Below are positions 1 to 8,833 of a DNA stretch of 64,000 bases, piece by piece. The stretch comes from Microbacterium yannicii PS01 (GTDB lineage: Bacteria; Actinomycetota; Actinomycetes; Actinomycetales; Microbacteriaceae). Where the stretch lies: contig NZ_CAJF01000004.1 in NCBI RefSeq assembly GCF_000304335.1, positions 1 to 64,000 of the forward strand. The letters run 5' to 3'. A model generated the notes under the pieces. The model ran no database searches. It saw only the letters and a program-made list of their open reading frames with translations, and was not told where the DNA came from. Position 1 is the first letter of the stretch. Each line of letters opens with the position of its first letter. A program made the translations under genes and the position numbers.

Positions 1-1874
1 GGGGTTGCGCCGTTGCCGTTGCTGTTGCCGGCTCCGCTTCCGTTCCCGGCGCCGCTTCCGTTGCCGTTGCCGACGACGGGGTTAGCGCCGTTGCCGTTGC
101 CGTTGCCGGCGCCGCTTCCGTTGCCGGGGTTCGCTCCGCCTCCGCTGCCGTTGCTGGGGTTCGCCCCGCCGCCGCTGCCGTTGCCGACGCCGGCGTTCGC
201 GCCCGGCCCGTTGCCGTTGCCCACGCCGGCAGGGGTGGTGCCAGGCCCGTTGCCGGTCGTTACGGTCCCGGAGCCGGCGGAATCCGGTCGGGCTGCCCCG
301 CCCGCCGCGCCGGTGGCGGTCGCTCTGCTCCCGTCGGGACCGCGGAGGTTCCCAGCACCGAGACCGTTCGCGCCGCTGCTGCCCCCGCTGATGCCGTTGC
401 CCGATGCGCCGGTCGTGCCCGGATCGGCTGCCCCGCGCCCGCTCTCGCCGCCGGCCTGGCCGCCGCCGGGTTCAGCGAGAGCCTCGTAGGGGAGCGTGGG
501 GAGGTCGGCAGGCCCGGGTCCGGACCGCGTGTTCAAGACCGGCAGGTCGCCGGCCACGGCCCCTGCTTCCCGGCCGGAATGCGAGGGCACCGATTCCGAT
601 TTCGGCGAGTCATCGACGCTCGCCGGCGTGGATCCGATGTCTGGGAGGACGACGGCTGCCGCGACCACGGTGCCGGCCACCACCAGTCCCGCAGCGGCGA
701 GTCCGACGGCGCTGACGGTCGCCGTCGCCGACCCCGCCGCGGCGGTCACGGCCAGCGTGGACGCGGCGACGGCGCCGGCACCGGCGCCGAGCGTGCCGGC
801 GGTGGCTCCCGCCACCGCTGCCGACGTCGACGTGCCGGCCGCCATGCCGGCTCCGGCCCCTCCGGCCGAGCTCGCACCGAGGAAGCCGACCGTTCCCGCT
901 GCGCTGACCGTCCCGGCTGTGCCCACGGTTCCCCCTGAGACTGCCGCCATCACGCAGGACGGCATCGCCGCGACCGCGACGGCAGGGGCGCTCGCGCCGT
1001 GCAGGGCCGCGAGGTAGCCGGCGGTGCCGGTGGCGCCGATGGCCAGCGGCAGGAGCACGAGGGCGAGGCGGTTCGATACCTCGCGAGCCTCACTGGCGAC
1101 GATCCCGCATCGCGCGCACGTCGCGAGGTGCCGTTCGACCTTGCCGCCGTCGCGGCGACCCAGGTTGTGCCGGGCGAACGCCGCCAGACGCTCGATCGTC
1201 CACTGGCACTCGGAACCGTCGGCGACCGACCGCAGATGCGCCTGAACCCATGCCTCTCGAAGCCCTTCGCGGGCGCGGAAGGTCAGCTGGGCCACCGCCG
1301 TCGGCCTCATGGCGAGCAGCGGCGCGATCTCGGCAGGCTTCATCCCCTCGATCTCGGAGTACCAGAGCACCTCCTGCCAGCGCGCCGGAAGGCTGCGGAA
1401 GGCCTGATAGGTCAGGCTCCTGTCGAGCGCGGCGTCGGTCGCGTCCTCCCGTGTCGCCGGGTCCTCGAGCTCTTCCAGCTCCTCGTAGGCGGTCTCGCGG
1501 CGCGCCCGTCCCCACGTGGCCGCGGTGTTGCGGATGCTCGTGAACAGATACGCGCGGAACGATCCGGTGGGGCCGCGTCCGGTGACGATCGACTGGTATA
1601 TGCGCGTGTACGCCTCCTGCACCAGGTCGTCGGCGTCGAAGCTCGACGTGATGTTGCGCGCCACGGTGACCCCGGCCCGGTAGTGGCGCCGCCAGAGCTC
1701 GCCGAACGCGGCGGCGTCGCCGGAGCGCGTTCGCAGGATGAGATCGGCGTCGGCGAGTTCGACGGCGTCGGCCTCGCGCACTTCTTCGTGGTCCATCTCT
1801 CCCTCAGGCGGTGCCGGATGCGGCTCGATGATCACCGCATCCCGTGCGGCCAGCCGGCCGACACGTCGCTTCAT
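1..1874 (-). CDS. ECF-type sigma factor fused to zinc finger, membrane region and Asn/Gly-rich tail (3' end outside window)
   Basis: The minus frame opens at ATG 1874 (GGAG just upstream) and stays open past base 1, giving at least 624 residues. Residues about 40-115 form sigma region 2 and about 140-195 sigma region 4, with a Trp-Gln-Glu-Val-Leu and helix-turn-helix pattern. Near residue 250 a His-x3-Cys-x2-Cys follows an upstream His, as in anti-sigma zinc fingers. Residues about 262-410 are Ala/Gly/Val-rich and hydrophobic, with at least two likely membrane spans. From about 485 the chain is GNG/GNGSG/GANP repeats. This resembles the membrane-anchored ECF53-type layout known from actinobacteria (from memory). 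An alternative start is ATG 1796, which also has a purine-rich ribosome site. The C-terminus and true length cannot be seen. Confidence 0.85.
   Translation of the reverse strand, partial: MKRRVGRLAARDAVIIEPHPAPPEGEMDHEEVREADAVELADADLILRTRSGDAAAFGELWRRHYRAGVTVARNITSSFDADDLVQEAYTRIYQSIVTGRGPTGSFRAYLFTSIRNTAATWGRARRETAYEELEELEDPATREDATDAALDRSLTYQAFRSLPARWQEVLWYSEIEGMKPAEIAPLLAMRPTAVAQLTFRAREGLREAWVQAHLRSVADGSECQWTIERLAAFARHNLGRRDGGKVERHLATCARCGIVASEAREVSNRLALVLLPLAIGATGTAGYLAALHGASAPAVAVAAMPSCVMAAVSGGTVGTAGTVSAAGTVGFLGASSAGGAGAGMAAGTSTSAAVAGATAGTLGAGAGAVAASTLAVTAAAGSATATVSAVGLAAAGLVVAGTVVAAAVVLPDIGSTPASVDDSPKSESVPSHSGREAGAVAGDLPVLNTRSGPGPADLPTLPYEALAEPGGGQAGGESGRGAADPGTTGASGNGISGGSSGANGLGAGNLRGPDGSRATATGAAGGAARPDSAGSGTVTTGNGPGTTPAGVGNGNGPGANAGVGNGSGGGANPSNGSGGGANPGNGSGAGNGNGNGANPVVGNGNGSGAGNGSGAGNSNGNGAT
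12..235 (-). repeat. Low-complexity GNG-type codon repeat
   Basis: On the plus strand the pattern is CCGTTGCCGTTGCCG with variants. Read in the minus frame it is degenerate repeats of Gly-Asn-Gly-Asn-Gly-(Ser/Ala). It forms the visible part of the sigma factor tail and should be slippage-prone. It is a coding repeat, not a CRISPR array. Confidence 0.8.
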
Positions 1875-2025
1875 TCTCGCTCCGGTTGTCCGGTTTGGCC
1901 AAGGGGAGCGGGCGGGCCCCCGGGCTCCGTGACCTTTCCTGCGATCTCGCGTAATAGACCGCTGTACCCGGTGTCTCTCAGTTCAGAGTGGCACCGCTCG
2001 TGCGTGGGGCATGGCGGCGGAGCCG

Positions 2026-2092
2026 CCGCGGCATCGCCGCGGACCAGGCGGGGCTCGGAGGGAACTCGGGGGAGGGACCTCCGGCCCCGCCT
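2026..2092 (-). terminator. Paired GC-rich hairpins downstream of nagA
   Basis: The 251-bp gap between nagA and the sigma factor gene has no gene. It holds two inverted repeats: AGGCGGGGC (2046-2054) with GCCCCGCCT (2084-2092), and CCGCGGC (2026-2032) with GCCGCGG (2036-2042). Their place just past the nagA stop suggests transcription termination. No clear U-tract follows, so the call is tentative. Confidence 0.4.
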
Positions 2093-2125
2093 TCACCCTT
2101 CGCCCGGTTCGCCCGGTGTGGAGGT

Positions 2126-3271
2126 TCAGGCGGTGACGCCCTCGATCCACACCGATCGGACGCGCAGCAGCGGATCGAGCAGCACGGCATCGGCGACGCC
2201 GCCGAGGTCGAGCCTGCCGAGGTCGGGCCGCCCGATGGCACGCGCGGGTACGGAGGTCACGGCCGCCACCGCGGCAGCCAGGGGCACTCCGGCGTCCACC
2301 ACGCGCCGCAGAGCCGCATCCTGCGTGAGCGTCGAGCCGGCGATGGAGTCTCCGATCTCGAGGCGGGCGACGCCGTCGGTGACGATCACGCCCAGGCTGC
2401 CCAGTTCGTAACGGCCGTCCAGGTGGGATCCGGCGGCCGCCATCGCGTCGGTGACCAGTGCGATGCGATTCCCGGCGGCGGCGAACATAGTGGCGATCAG
2501 GTCGATGTCGACGTGCACCCCGTCGGCGATCACCTCGAGCGTCACGCGGTCGTCGCGCAGCGCGGCGACGACCGGACCGGGCGCCCGGTGGTGGATGCCG
2601 GGCATCGCGTTGAAGGCGTGGGTGAGCATCGTCGCGCCGGCGTCGAACGCGCGCCGAGCCGTGGCGGCGTCCGCATCGGTGTGACCCACCGCGACGGTGA
2701 CCCCCGTACCCGTGAACCGGCGGATCGCCTCCTCGGCGCCCGGCAGCTCGGGTGCGAGCGTCACCTGGCGGATCGTCCCGCGTCCCGCCTCGATGAGACG
2801 GTCGACGGATGCCGCGTCCGGCGTCCGCAGGAGCGCCTCGTTGTGCGCGCCCTTGTGGCCCGGATCTAGGAAGGGGCCCTCGAGATGCGAACCGAGGATC
2901 GTGCCGTCGACCTCCGCGAGGTCGGCGACCATCGCGGCGCGGGCGGCGAGGACGTCGATGGACGCGGTCACCAGGGAGATCACCGCCCGTGTGGTTCCGT
3001 GCTCGCGATGCAGCGCCCGCGCGATCCGGATCGCGTCCGGTCCGTCGTCGTAGGCGGCGCCGCCGCCGCCGTGCCCGTGGATGTCGACGAAGCCGGGCAC
3101 GAGGCATCCGCCCTCGCCGTCGATGATGTCGCGCGCCTGCGGCCGGCCGCGTCCGCTCCCGAGCGCGGTGATGCGACCGCCGTCGAACAGCGCCCACCCC
3201 TCCGCGGAGTCGGCAGCCGGGTGGACCGCGGACGAACCGAGGATGCGGACGGAATGGACCAGAGTGCTCAT
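2126..3271 (-). CDS. nagA: N-acetylglucosamine-6-phosphate deacetylase
   Basis: A 381-residue amidohydrolase that removes acetate from GlcNAc-6-phosphate, feeding glucosamine-6-phosphate to glycolysis. Visible family marks are the metal site VDIHGHGGG near residue 64, the SHLEGPF substrate and metal motif, VGHTDAD, HAFNAMPGIHHR and the catalytic Asp in VTDAMAAAG. The start is ATG 3271, which overlaps the stop of the hexosaminidase gene as ATGA, so the two are translationally coupled. An in-frame ATG four codons earlier lacks this coupling and is less likely. It acts in the cytoplasm on the product of chitin or glycan GlcNAc once phosphorylated. No PTS or kinase gene is in view. Confidence 0.93.
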   Translation of the reverse strand: MSTLVHSVRILGSSAVHPAADSAEGWALFDGGRITALGSGRGRPQARDIIDGEGGCLVPGFVDIHGHGGGGAAYDDGPDAIRIARALHREHGTTRAVISLVTASIDVLAARAAMVADLAEVDGTILGSHLEGPFLDPGHKGAHNEALLRTPDAASVDRLIEAGRGTIRQVTLAPELPGAEEAIRRFTGTGVTVAVGHTDADAATARRAFDAGATMLTHAFNAMPGIHHRAPGPVVAALRDDRVTLEVIADGVHVDIDLIATMFAAAGNRIALVTDAMAAAGSHLDGRYELGSLGVIVTDGVARLEIGDSIAGSTLTQDAALRRVVDAGVPLAAAVAAVTSVPARAIGRPDLGRLDLGGVADAVLLDPLLRVRSVWIEGVTA

Positions 3272-4806
3272 TCGGTGACCCACGGGATCTCGTCAGAGCG
3301 ATGGAAGCCGATGCCGAGCCGGGTCCACAGCGGTCCGAGGCTCGCGACCCGCGCGCGGAACGACTCCCATGTTCGCAGGTCGCTCGTTCCGGTCGCCGGG
3401 GACCAGGCCGCCTCGGCAGCCGCAGCGATGCGGGGAAAGGCCATCGTGTCGATGTCGTCGGGGGTGCGGATGGTCTCGGTCCACAGCGGCGCCTCGACAC
3501 CGAGGACGTCGTCCTCGTCGATGCCGGCGACCACGTCGGAGGGCTCCCATGCGTACGCGCGCTCGACGCTGGTGGGGCCGTTCGCCCACGTCAGCCCGAG
3601 CTGCCGCCCCGCCGGAGTGCTCGGGTCGAGGGGATACTTCATGTCGAGGTAGATCGCATCGGCAGGGGAGAGGATCACCTGCCCGCCGTGGGCGACGAAG
3701 GCGCGCGCGCGGTCGTCCGCGCCGTCCGTCGGAGCGACGTACCCCCAGTACTGGCCGACCGTGGAGTCGGCGATGCCGTCGGCGGCGCCGGCCTCGTGCC
3801 AGGCGATCGGGATCTTGCCGAGGTCGGAGATGATCGCGGTGGCCCGCGCGACGAACAGCGCGAAGTCCTCCGGCGCCGTGCCGAGGGCCTCGTCGCCCCC
3901 CAGGTGCAGGTACGGACCCGGCGTCATTCCGGCGAGCTCGCCGAACACATCGGCCACGAAGTCGTACGTGGCCTCGTCGTGGATCTTCAGCGACGAGAAG
4001 CCCACCGCCATCCCCTCGTAGGCCGTCCCCGCCGTGGGCAGCCCGCCGCCGTACTCGTGGGCGACCTGGCGGATGCTGTCGCTCAGCACCGGCTCCTCGG
4101 CCAGCTCCGGATAGGCGAGACCGACGGCGTGCGTGTGACCGGGCATGTCGAGCTCGGGGACCACGATCATGTGGCGGGATGCCGCGTACTCGACGATCTC
4201 GCGATAGTCGGCCTTCGTGTAGAAGCCTCCCGGGTCTGCGCCGACGGCCGTCGCGCTCGCCACCTCGGTGAGCCGCGGGCGCGAGTGCAGCTCGATGCGC
4301 CAGCCCTGGTCGTCGCTCAGATGGAGATGCAGCACGTTGAACTTCAACGAGGCGGCTCGGTCGATGTATCCCTTGACGGTCGGCACGGGGTGGAAGTGCC
4401 GCGCGACGTCGAGCATCACGCCGCGGTAGGCGAAGCGCGGCGCGTCCTGCGCCGTGACCGCGGGAATCATCCACCCGTCGCCGTCGCGCGCGATCAGCTG
4501 TCCGAGCGTCTGAACGCCGTAGAACAGCCCGGCTGCGTCGGCGCCGGTGACGGTCACGGTCTCCGCGTCGACGACGAGCCGGTACGACTCCGGTGCTCCG
4601 CGATCGGCGCGCGCCTCGACCCCCAGGATGACTCGGCGCGCTGCCTCGGGGCCGGCGTCGAGCATCAGCCCGGTGCGGGCCTCGATCACACGGCGCAGCG
4701 CGACCGCGGCATCCGGATCGCCGTCGATCGCCGTCGCCGGAACCAGCGGGAACGAACCGGCCGAGGGCTCGATCGAGGCGGGTGCGGGGACGACGGGCAG
4801 CGACAC
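3268..4806 (-). CDS. Beta-N-acetylhexosaminidase, GH20
   Basis: A 512-residue glycoside hydrolase of family 20 releasing terminal GlcNAc or GalNAc. An N-terminal GH20b-like domain (about 1-125) leads into the TIM barrel, which has DVARHFHP, LHLSDDQGWR and the catalytic Asp-Glu pair in HLGGDEA near residues 304-305. The start is taken as GTG 4806 because GGAG lies five bases upstream; the frame stays open to ATG 4842 but that adds only an Arg-rich stretch. No signal peptide is visible, so a cytoplasmic role on imported chitobiose-type sugars is likely. It is the first gene of the pair with nagA. Confidence 0.92.
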   Translation of the reverse strand: MSLPVVPAPASIEPSAGSFPLVPATAIDGDPDAAVALRRVIEARTGLMLDAGPEAARRVILGVEARADRGAPESYRLVVDAETVTVTGADAAGLFYGVQTLGQLIARDGDGWMIPAVTAQDAPRFAYRGVMLDVARHFHPVPTVKGYIDRAASLKFNVLHLHLSDDQGWRIELHSRPRLTEVASATAVGADPGGFYTKADYREIVEYAASRHMIVVPELDMPGHTHAVGLAYPELAEEPVLSDSIRQVAHEYGGGLPTAGTAYEGMAVGFSSLKIHDEATYDFVADVFGELAGMTPGPYLHLGGDEALGTAPEDFALFVARATAIISDLGKIPIAWHEAGAADGIADSTVGQYWGYVAPTDGADDRARAFVAHGGQVILSPADAIYLDMKYPLDPSTPAGRQLGLTWANGPTSVERAYAWEPSDVVAGIDEDDVLGVEAPLWTETIRTPDDIDTMAFPRIAAAAEAAWSPATGTSDLRTWESFRARVASLGPLWTRLGIGFHRSDEIPWVTE

Positions 4807-4839
4807 GGTGACTCCATTCCGTCGCCTCCGGCGACGACA

Positions 4840-4862
4840 CATGTAAAGCGTCCTAACAAAAG
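4840..4862 (-). promoter_or_regulatory. Possible ROK-type operator upstream of the aminosugar pair
   Basis: Read on the minus strand, TTGTTAGGACGCTTTACA carries a TTAGGA...TTTA pattern. It looks like one good half and one weak half of the TTAGGAAA-TTTCCTAA sites used by actinobacterial ROK/NagC-type sugar regulators. The match is partial and the regulator gene is not in the window. Confidence 0.3.
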
Positions 4863-4883
4863 CGGCGAGGCCAGCTTATCCGT

Positions 4884-4889
4884 TATGCT
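4884..4889 (+). promoter_or_regulatory. Likely -10 box for the riboswitch-glyA transcript
   Basis: TATGCT ends two bases before the first paired base of the ZTP aptamer, so transcription would start at about 4896. No convincing -35 hexamer is seen. Confidence 0.45.
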
Positions 4890-4890
4890 C

Positions 4891-4970
4891 GGACGGTCGC
4901 GACTGGCGTTGAGGTGGGCCACCACCGGGGAGCGACCGACAACGGCATTCGACCGCACGCCTGGGCCGAT
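4891..4970 (+). ncRNA. ZTP (pfl) riboswitch
   Basis: The leader of glyA carries the conserved pfl features in order: a 5' stem opening GGTCGCGACTGGCG (4895-4908), the internal CCACCGGGGAGCGACC (4919-4937; closing GGTCGC), and the 3' pseudoknot block CCGCACGCCTGGGC (4953-4966). ZTP riboswitches sense the purine intermediate ZMP/ZTP, which rises when 10-formyl-THF is short, and commonly control glyA and folD. Both genes follow here. A small hairpin CGGCAC-CCCC-GTGCCG (4979-4994) lies between the aptamer and the glyA ribosome site and could be part of the expression switch. Recognition is by motif only; a covariance search would settle it. Confidence 0.88.
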
Positions 4971-5024
4971 GTGAATCCCGGCACCCCCGTGCCGCACCCG
5001 AAAGCCGTTAGTCAGGAGATCGTC

Positions 5025-6299
5025 ATGACCGATCAGTTCTTCAACGCCCCGCTCTCCGAGGTTGATCCCGAGATCGCTCAGGTCCTGGAGCGCGAGCTCG
5101 AGCGTCAGCGCGGCTACCTCGAGATGATCGCCTCCGAGAACTTCGTGCCGGTCTCGATCCTGCAGTCGCAGGGCTCCGTGCTGACGAACAAGTACGCCGA
5201 GGGCTACCCCGGCCGGCGCTACTACGGCGGCTGTGAAGAGGTCGACGTCGCAGAGGAGCTGGCGATCCAGCGCGCGAAGTCCCTCTTCGGGGCCGAGTTC
5301 GCCAACGTCCAGCCGCACTCGGGCGCCACGGCCAACGCCGCGGTGCTGCACGCCATCGCGCGGCCGGGCGACACGCTGCTCGGGCTGTCGCTCGACCAGG
5401 GCGGCCACCTCACCCACGGCATGAAGATCAACTTCTCGGGTCGCCTCTACAACATCGTCGCGTACGGCGTTGACCCCGAGACCTCCACGGTCGACATGGA
5501 CGAGGTCGCGCGCCTGGCCCGCGAGCACCAGCCCAAGGTCATCATCGCCGGATGGTCGGCGTATCCCCGGCAGCTGGACTTCGCGCGCTTCCGTGAGATC
5601 GCCGACGAGGTCGGCGCCTACCTCTGGGTCGACATGGCGCACTTCGCCGGCCTGGTGGCGGCGGGCCTGCACCCGAACCCGGTGCCGCACGCGCACGTCG
5701 TGTCGTCCACCGTGCACAAGACGATCGGCGGCCCGCGTTCGGGCTTCATCCTGACCAACGACGCCGACCTCGCGAAGAAGATCAACACGGCGGTCTTCCC
5801 GGGCCAGCAGGGCGGGCCCCTGATGCACGTGATCGCCGCGAAGGCCACCGCGTTCAAGCTCGCCGCGACACCCAAGTTCGCCGAGCGCCAGGAGCGCGTC
5901 CTGAGCGGCGCCCGCATCATCGCGGAGCGCCTGTCGCAGCAGGATGTGAAGGATGCCGGCATCGCGGTCCGCTCGGGCGGCACGGACGTGCACCTCGTGC
6001 TCGTCGACCTGCGCAACGCCGAGATCGACGGCAAGCAGGCCGAGGACCTGCTCCACGACATCCACATCACCGTCAACCGCAACGCCGTCCCCAACGACCC
6101 GCGACCGCCGATGGTGACATCGGGTCTTCGCATCGGCACGCCTGCGCTCGCGACCCGTGGCTTCGGGGACGCGGAGTTCACCGAGGTCGCGGACGTGATC
6201 GCCCGTGCCCTGCTTCCCGGCGCCGACGTGCCCGCGCTGCGAGAGCGCGTCGCGGCGCTGACCGCCGCGTTCCCGCTCTACCCCGGCCTCACCCACTGA
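5025..6299 (+). CDS. glyA: Serine hydroxymethyltransferase
   Basis: A 424-residue PLP enzyme interconverting serine plus THF and glycine plus 5,10-methylene-THF. The PLP lysine sits in [13 protein letters not shown] near residue 232, and [16 protein letters not shown] and the HSGATAN segment are in place. The start is ATG 5025, with AGGAG at 5013-5017; the frame is open further upstream, but that stretch is the riboswitch. With folD 131 bases downstream it forms a one-carbon unit, both sensibly under the ZTP switch. Confidence 0.97.
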   Translation: MTDQFFNAPLSEVDPEIAQVLERELERQRGYLEMIASENFVPVSILQSQGSVLTNKYAEGYPGRRYYGGCEEVDVAEELAIQRAKSLFGAEFANVQPHSGATANAAVLHAIARPGDTLLGLSLDQGGHLTHGMKINFSGRLYNIVAYGVDPETSTVDMDEVARLAREHQPKVIIAGWSAYPRQLDFARFREIADEVGAYLWVDMAHFAGLVAAGLHPNPVPHAHVVSSTVHKTIGGPRSGFILTNDADLAKKINTAVFPGQQGGPLMHVIAAKATAFKLAATPKFAERQERVLSGARIIAERLSQQDVKDAGIAVRSGGTDVHLVLVDLRNAEIDGKQAEDLLHDIHITVNRNAVPNDPRPPMVTSGLRIGTPALATRGFGDAEFTEVADVIARALLPGADVPALRERVAALTAAFPLYPGLTH

Positions 6300-6430
6300 G
6301 CGGAAACCCCGCCACACCCGCCCCGCCCTTTCGACGAGACTGCAACGGAGCGCCGAGCCGGCGATGACTCACCGCTGTCCCGGCCTCCGATGAGGTCTCG
6401 CGGAAGAGGCAGTGAACAGGAGACGCACCC

Positions 6431-7312
6431 ATGACCGCACAGAAGCTCGATGGGAAGGCGGCTGCGGCCGCGATCAAAGAAGAGCTGCGCGCCCGTGTCG
6501 CGGCGCTCGCCGAACGCGGCATCACCCCCGGCATCGCCACGGTGCTGGTGGGAGCCGATCCCGCTTCGCAGCTCTACGTGGGCATGAAGCACAAGCAGTC
6601 CGAGGCGATCGGGATGAACTCGATCCAGCGCGAGCTGCCGGCCGACGCGACGCAGGAGCAGGTCGAGCAGCTGATCGACGAGCTCAACGCCGACCCGGCC
6701 TGCCACGGGTACATCGTGCAGCTGCCGCTGCCGGGGCACCTCGACACCGACGCGATCCTCGAGCGCATCGATCCCGACAAGGACGCCGACGGCCTGCACC
6801 CCACGAACCTCGGGCGTCTGGTGCTGAACGTCAACACCCCGATCACCTCGCCCCTGCCCTGCACACCCCGCGGGGTCATCGAGCTGCTGCTGCGCAACGG
6901 CTACGACCTCAAGGGCAAGCACGTCGTCATCGTCGGGCGGGGCGTCACGATCGGCCGCTCGATCGGCCTGCTGCTCACGCGTCGCGAGTACAACGCGACG
7001 GTGACGCTGACCCACACCGGCACGACCGACCTCGCACATCACCTGCGCCAGGCCGATGTCGTCGTGGCCGCAGCGGGCGTCAAGCACATCGTCCGCGCCG
7101 AGGACCTCAAGCCCGGCGCCGCCGTGCTCGATGTCGGGGTGACGCGCGAAGACGACCCCGAGACCGGCGCATCCAGGGTCTTCGGCGACGTGCACCCCGA
7201 CGTCGCCGAGGTGGCGGGCTGGCTCTCGCCCAACCCGGGCGGTGTCGGGCCGATGACGGTCGCGCTCCTGATGACGAACGTCGTCGAAGCCGCGGAGCGG
7301 CAGGCGGGCTGA
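6431..7312 (+). CDS. folD: Bifunctional methylene-THF dehydrogenase/cyclohydrolase
   Basis: A 293-residue FolD converting 5,10-methylene-THF to 10-formyl-THF through 5,10-methenyl-THF with NADP. The catalytic Tyr-x3-Lys lies in LYVGMKHK near residue 50; [13 protein letters not shown] and the Rossmann motif [15 protein letters not shown] follow. A purine-rich AGGAG lies just upstream of ATG 6431. The 131-bp gap to glyA has no gene; it contains a weak copy of the CTTCGAC-type repeat near 6327 but no clear terminator. Confidence 0.96.
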   Translation: MTAQKLDGKAAAAAIKEELRARVAALAERGITPGIATVLVGADPASQLYVGMKHKQSEAIGMNSIQRELPADATQEQVEQLIDELNADPACHGYIVQLPLPGHLDTDAILERIDPDKDADGLHPTNLGRLVLNVNTPITSPLPCTPRGVIELLLRNGYDLKGKHVVIVGRGVTIGRSIGLLLTRREYNATVTLTHTGTTDLAHHLRQADVVVAAAGVKHIVRAEDLKPGAAVLDVGVTREDDPETGASRVFGDVHPDVAEVAGWLSPNPGGVGPMTVALLMTNVVEAAERQAG

Positions 7313-7326
7313 GGCACCCGGCGGTC

Positions 7327-8379
7327 TCAGGCCAGACGCGCCTCGGCCGCGGCGAGGGCCGCACGCGCGCCCTCGGTCGGGGCGATCGCGACGAGCCCGC
7401 GGTACAGCTTGACCAGCGCCGCGGCGTCGAGCCGGCCGGTGCGGGCGCGGTCGCAGTGCACCGCCTGGATCGCCGCCTCGAGCTGGAACCTGCCTATCGG
7501 ACGGCCGAGCGCCGAGGCGCGGCGCAGGAGCGCGGCGGCCTCGGTGATGAGGGCCCGGTCCCACAGCCCCGGGTCCTGCTCGTCGAGCGGCGGCCACGGC
7601 CGCGCGGCGCGCGCCGGCGCGCGGGACTGAGCATAGGTCAGCAGCGCCGCGAGACCCCACGCCTCGGGCTCGTCCTCCAGAAGGGAGGCGAGCAGGACGG
7701 CGAGCCAGCGGGCCTCATCGGCGATCGACTCGCGCGGCTCGTCGCCCTGATCCAGCCATCCGATCGCGTACGCGCCGTAGATCGCCTCGAGCACCGCCGG
7801 CAGACGATCGGGCATGTCGGCGCGGGTCGGCACGCGGAACGGGATGCCGGCGTCGCGGATGCGGCGTTTTGCGCGCACCAGGCGCTGCGCCATCGTGGCC
7901 GGTGCGAGCCCGAACGCCCGAGCGATGTCGGCGGCCTCGAAGCCCAGCACCGTCTGCAGCATGAGCGGCGTGCGGACGCCTGCGTCGATCGCGGGGTGCG
8001 CGCACGTGAAGAGCAGCTCGAGGCGCTTGTCGGGAATGGCTTCGCGCCGTTCCAGCACATCGGCCGCATCGAGCCGGTCGGACTCGGCGAGCGTCGCCTC
8101 GAGGGCGTCGTCGAGGGGCACGCCGGTGCGATGCGCGGCCGAGCGCAGGATGTCGCGCAGGCGGTTGCGGGCCACGGTGAACAGCCAGCCTTCCGGATTG
8201 ACGGGGATGCCGGCATCCGGCCACGTCACGAGCGCTCGCTCGAACGCGTCGCCGAGGGCGTCCTCGGCGAGCGCCACGTCGCCGGTCGATGAGGCGACGA
8301 AGGCCAGGATGCGGCCGTACGATGTGCGGGCGGCGAACTCGGCCGCCGCCCGCACATCGCCCGGCGCGACAGGTGGCAT
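7327..8379 (-). CDS. ECF42-type RNA polymerase sigma factor
   Basis: 350 residues: sigma region 2 (about 15-85, with GDAFERALVTWPDAG and NPEGWLFTVARNRL), region 4 (about 115-165, ending in the VRAKRRIRDAG recognition helix), and a C-terminal extension of about 180 residues rich in paired Leu/Ala helices (TPR-like, DUF6596 type). The extension and the adjacent DGPF protein are the marks of group ECF42. These factors have no anti-sigma partner and are thought to be controlled through the extension. The start ATG 8379 overlaps the stop of the DGPF gene by one base (TGATG). It converges on folD with a 14-base gap. Confidence 0.9.
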   Translation of the reverse strand: MPPVAPGDVRAAAEFAARTSYGRILAFVASSTGDVALAEDALGDAFERALVTWPDAGIPVNPEGWLFTVARNRLRDILRSAAHRTGVPLDDALEATLAESDRLDAADVLERREAIPDKRLELLFTCAHPAIDAGVRTPLMLQTVLGFEAADIARAFGLAPATMAQRLVRAKRRIRDAGIPFRVPTRADMPDRLPAVLEAIYGAYAIGWLDQGDEPRESIADEARWLAVLLASLLEDEPEAWGLAALLTYAQSRAPARAARPWPPLDEQDPGLWDRALITEAAALLRRASALGRPIGRFQLEAAIQAVHCDRARTGRLDAAALVKLYRGLVAIAPTEGARAALAAAEARLA

Positions 8380-8759
8380 CAGCCCGCGAAGGCCGTCCAC
8401 GCGCCATCGAGGAAACGCGTCATGGTGGGGCGGATCTCGACGTGGCCCCAGCTCACCGAAGGCGCCTTGCCGGCCCAGCCGATCGCGGCGTCGAGATCCG
8501 AGACCTCGATCACGAAGGTGCCGCCGATCTGCTCCCTGGTGTCTGCGAACGGCCCGTCCTGCACCCGGAGCGTGCCGTCGGGCGCGCTCACCGTGGTCGT
8601 GGCCGACGAAGGCTGCAGCACCTCGGCAGAGACGAGCACGCCCGCCTCGTCGAGCGCCGCCGCGTACTCGTCGAACTCGCGCATGCCTTCCGCGAGCGCC
8701 TCCGGGCTGAGGTCGTCCGGGAGCATCTCGGGGTAGTGAAGCAGAAGCGTGTATCGCAT
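8379..8759 (-). CDS. DGPF/YCII-related protein, ECF42 partner
   Basis: 126 residues of a YCII-like alpha-beta ferredoxin fold. The family signature DGPFADTREQIGG lies near residues 67-79, and the N-terminus MRYTLLLHYPE is typical. The biochemical role is unknown. Known biology: DGPF genes are the usual neighbours and targets of ECF42 factors. Here it is the first gene of a two-gene unit with the sigma factor, coupled by TGATG. Confidence 0.9.
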   Translation of the reverse strand: MRYTLLLHYPEMLPDDLSPEALAEGMREFDEYAAALDEAGVLVSAEVLQPSSATTTVSAPDGTLRVQDGPFADTREQIGGTFVIEVSDLDAAIGWAGKAPSVSWGHVEIRPTMTRFLDGAWTAFAG

Positions 8760-8833
8760 GATGTGTCCTTTCGTCGAGGAGGTGACACTTCCCTGACGAT
8801 CCGACTGCCGTCCGATCGACAGCCCGGCCCGGA

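Noticed and set aside
13..489. Plus-strand Pro/Leu-rich reading frame
   Set aside because: It is the complement of the GNG-repeat tail of the sigma factor; no ribosome site and no family.
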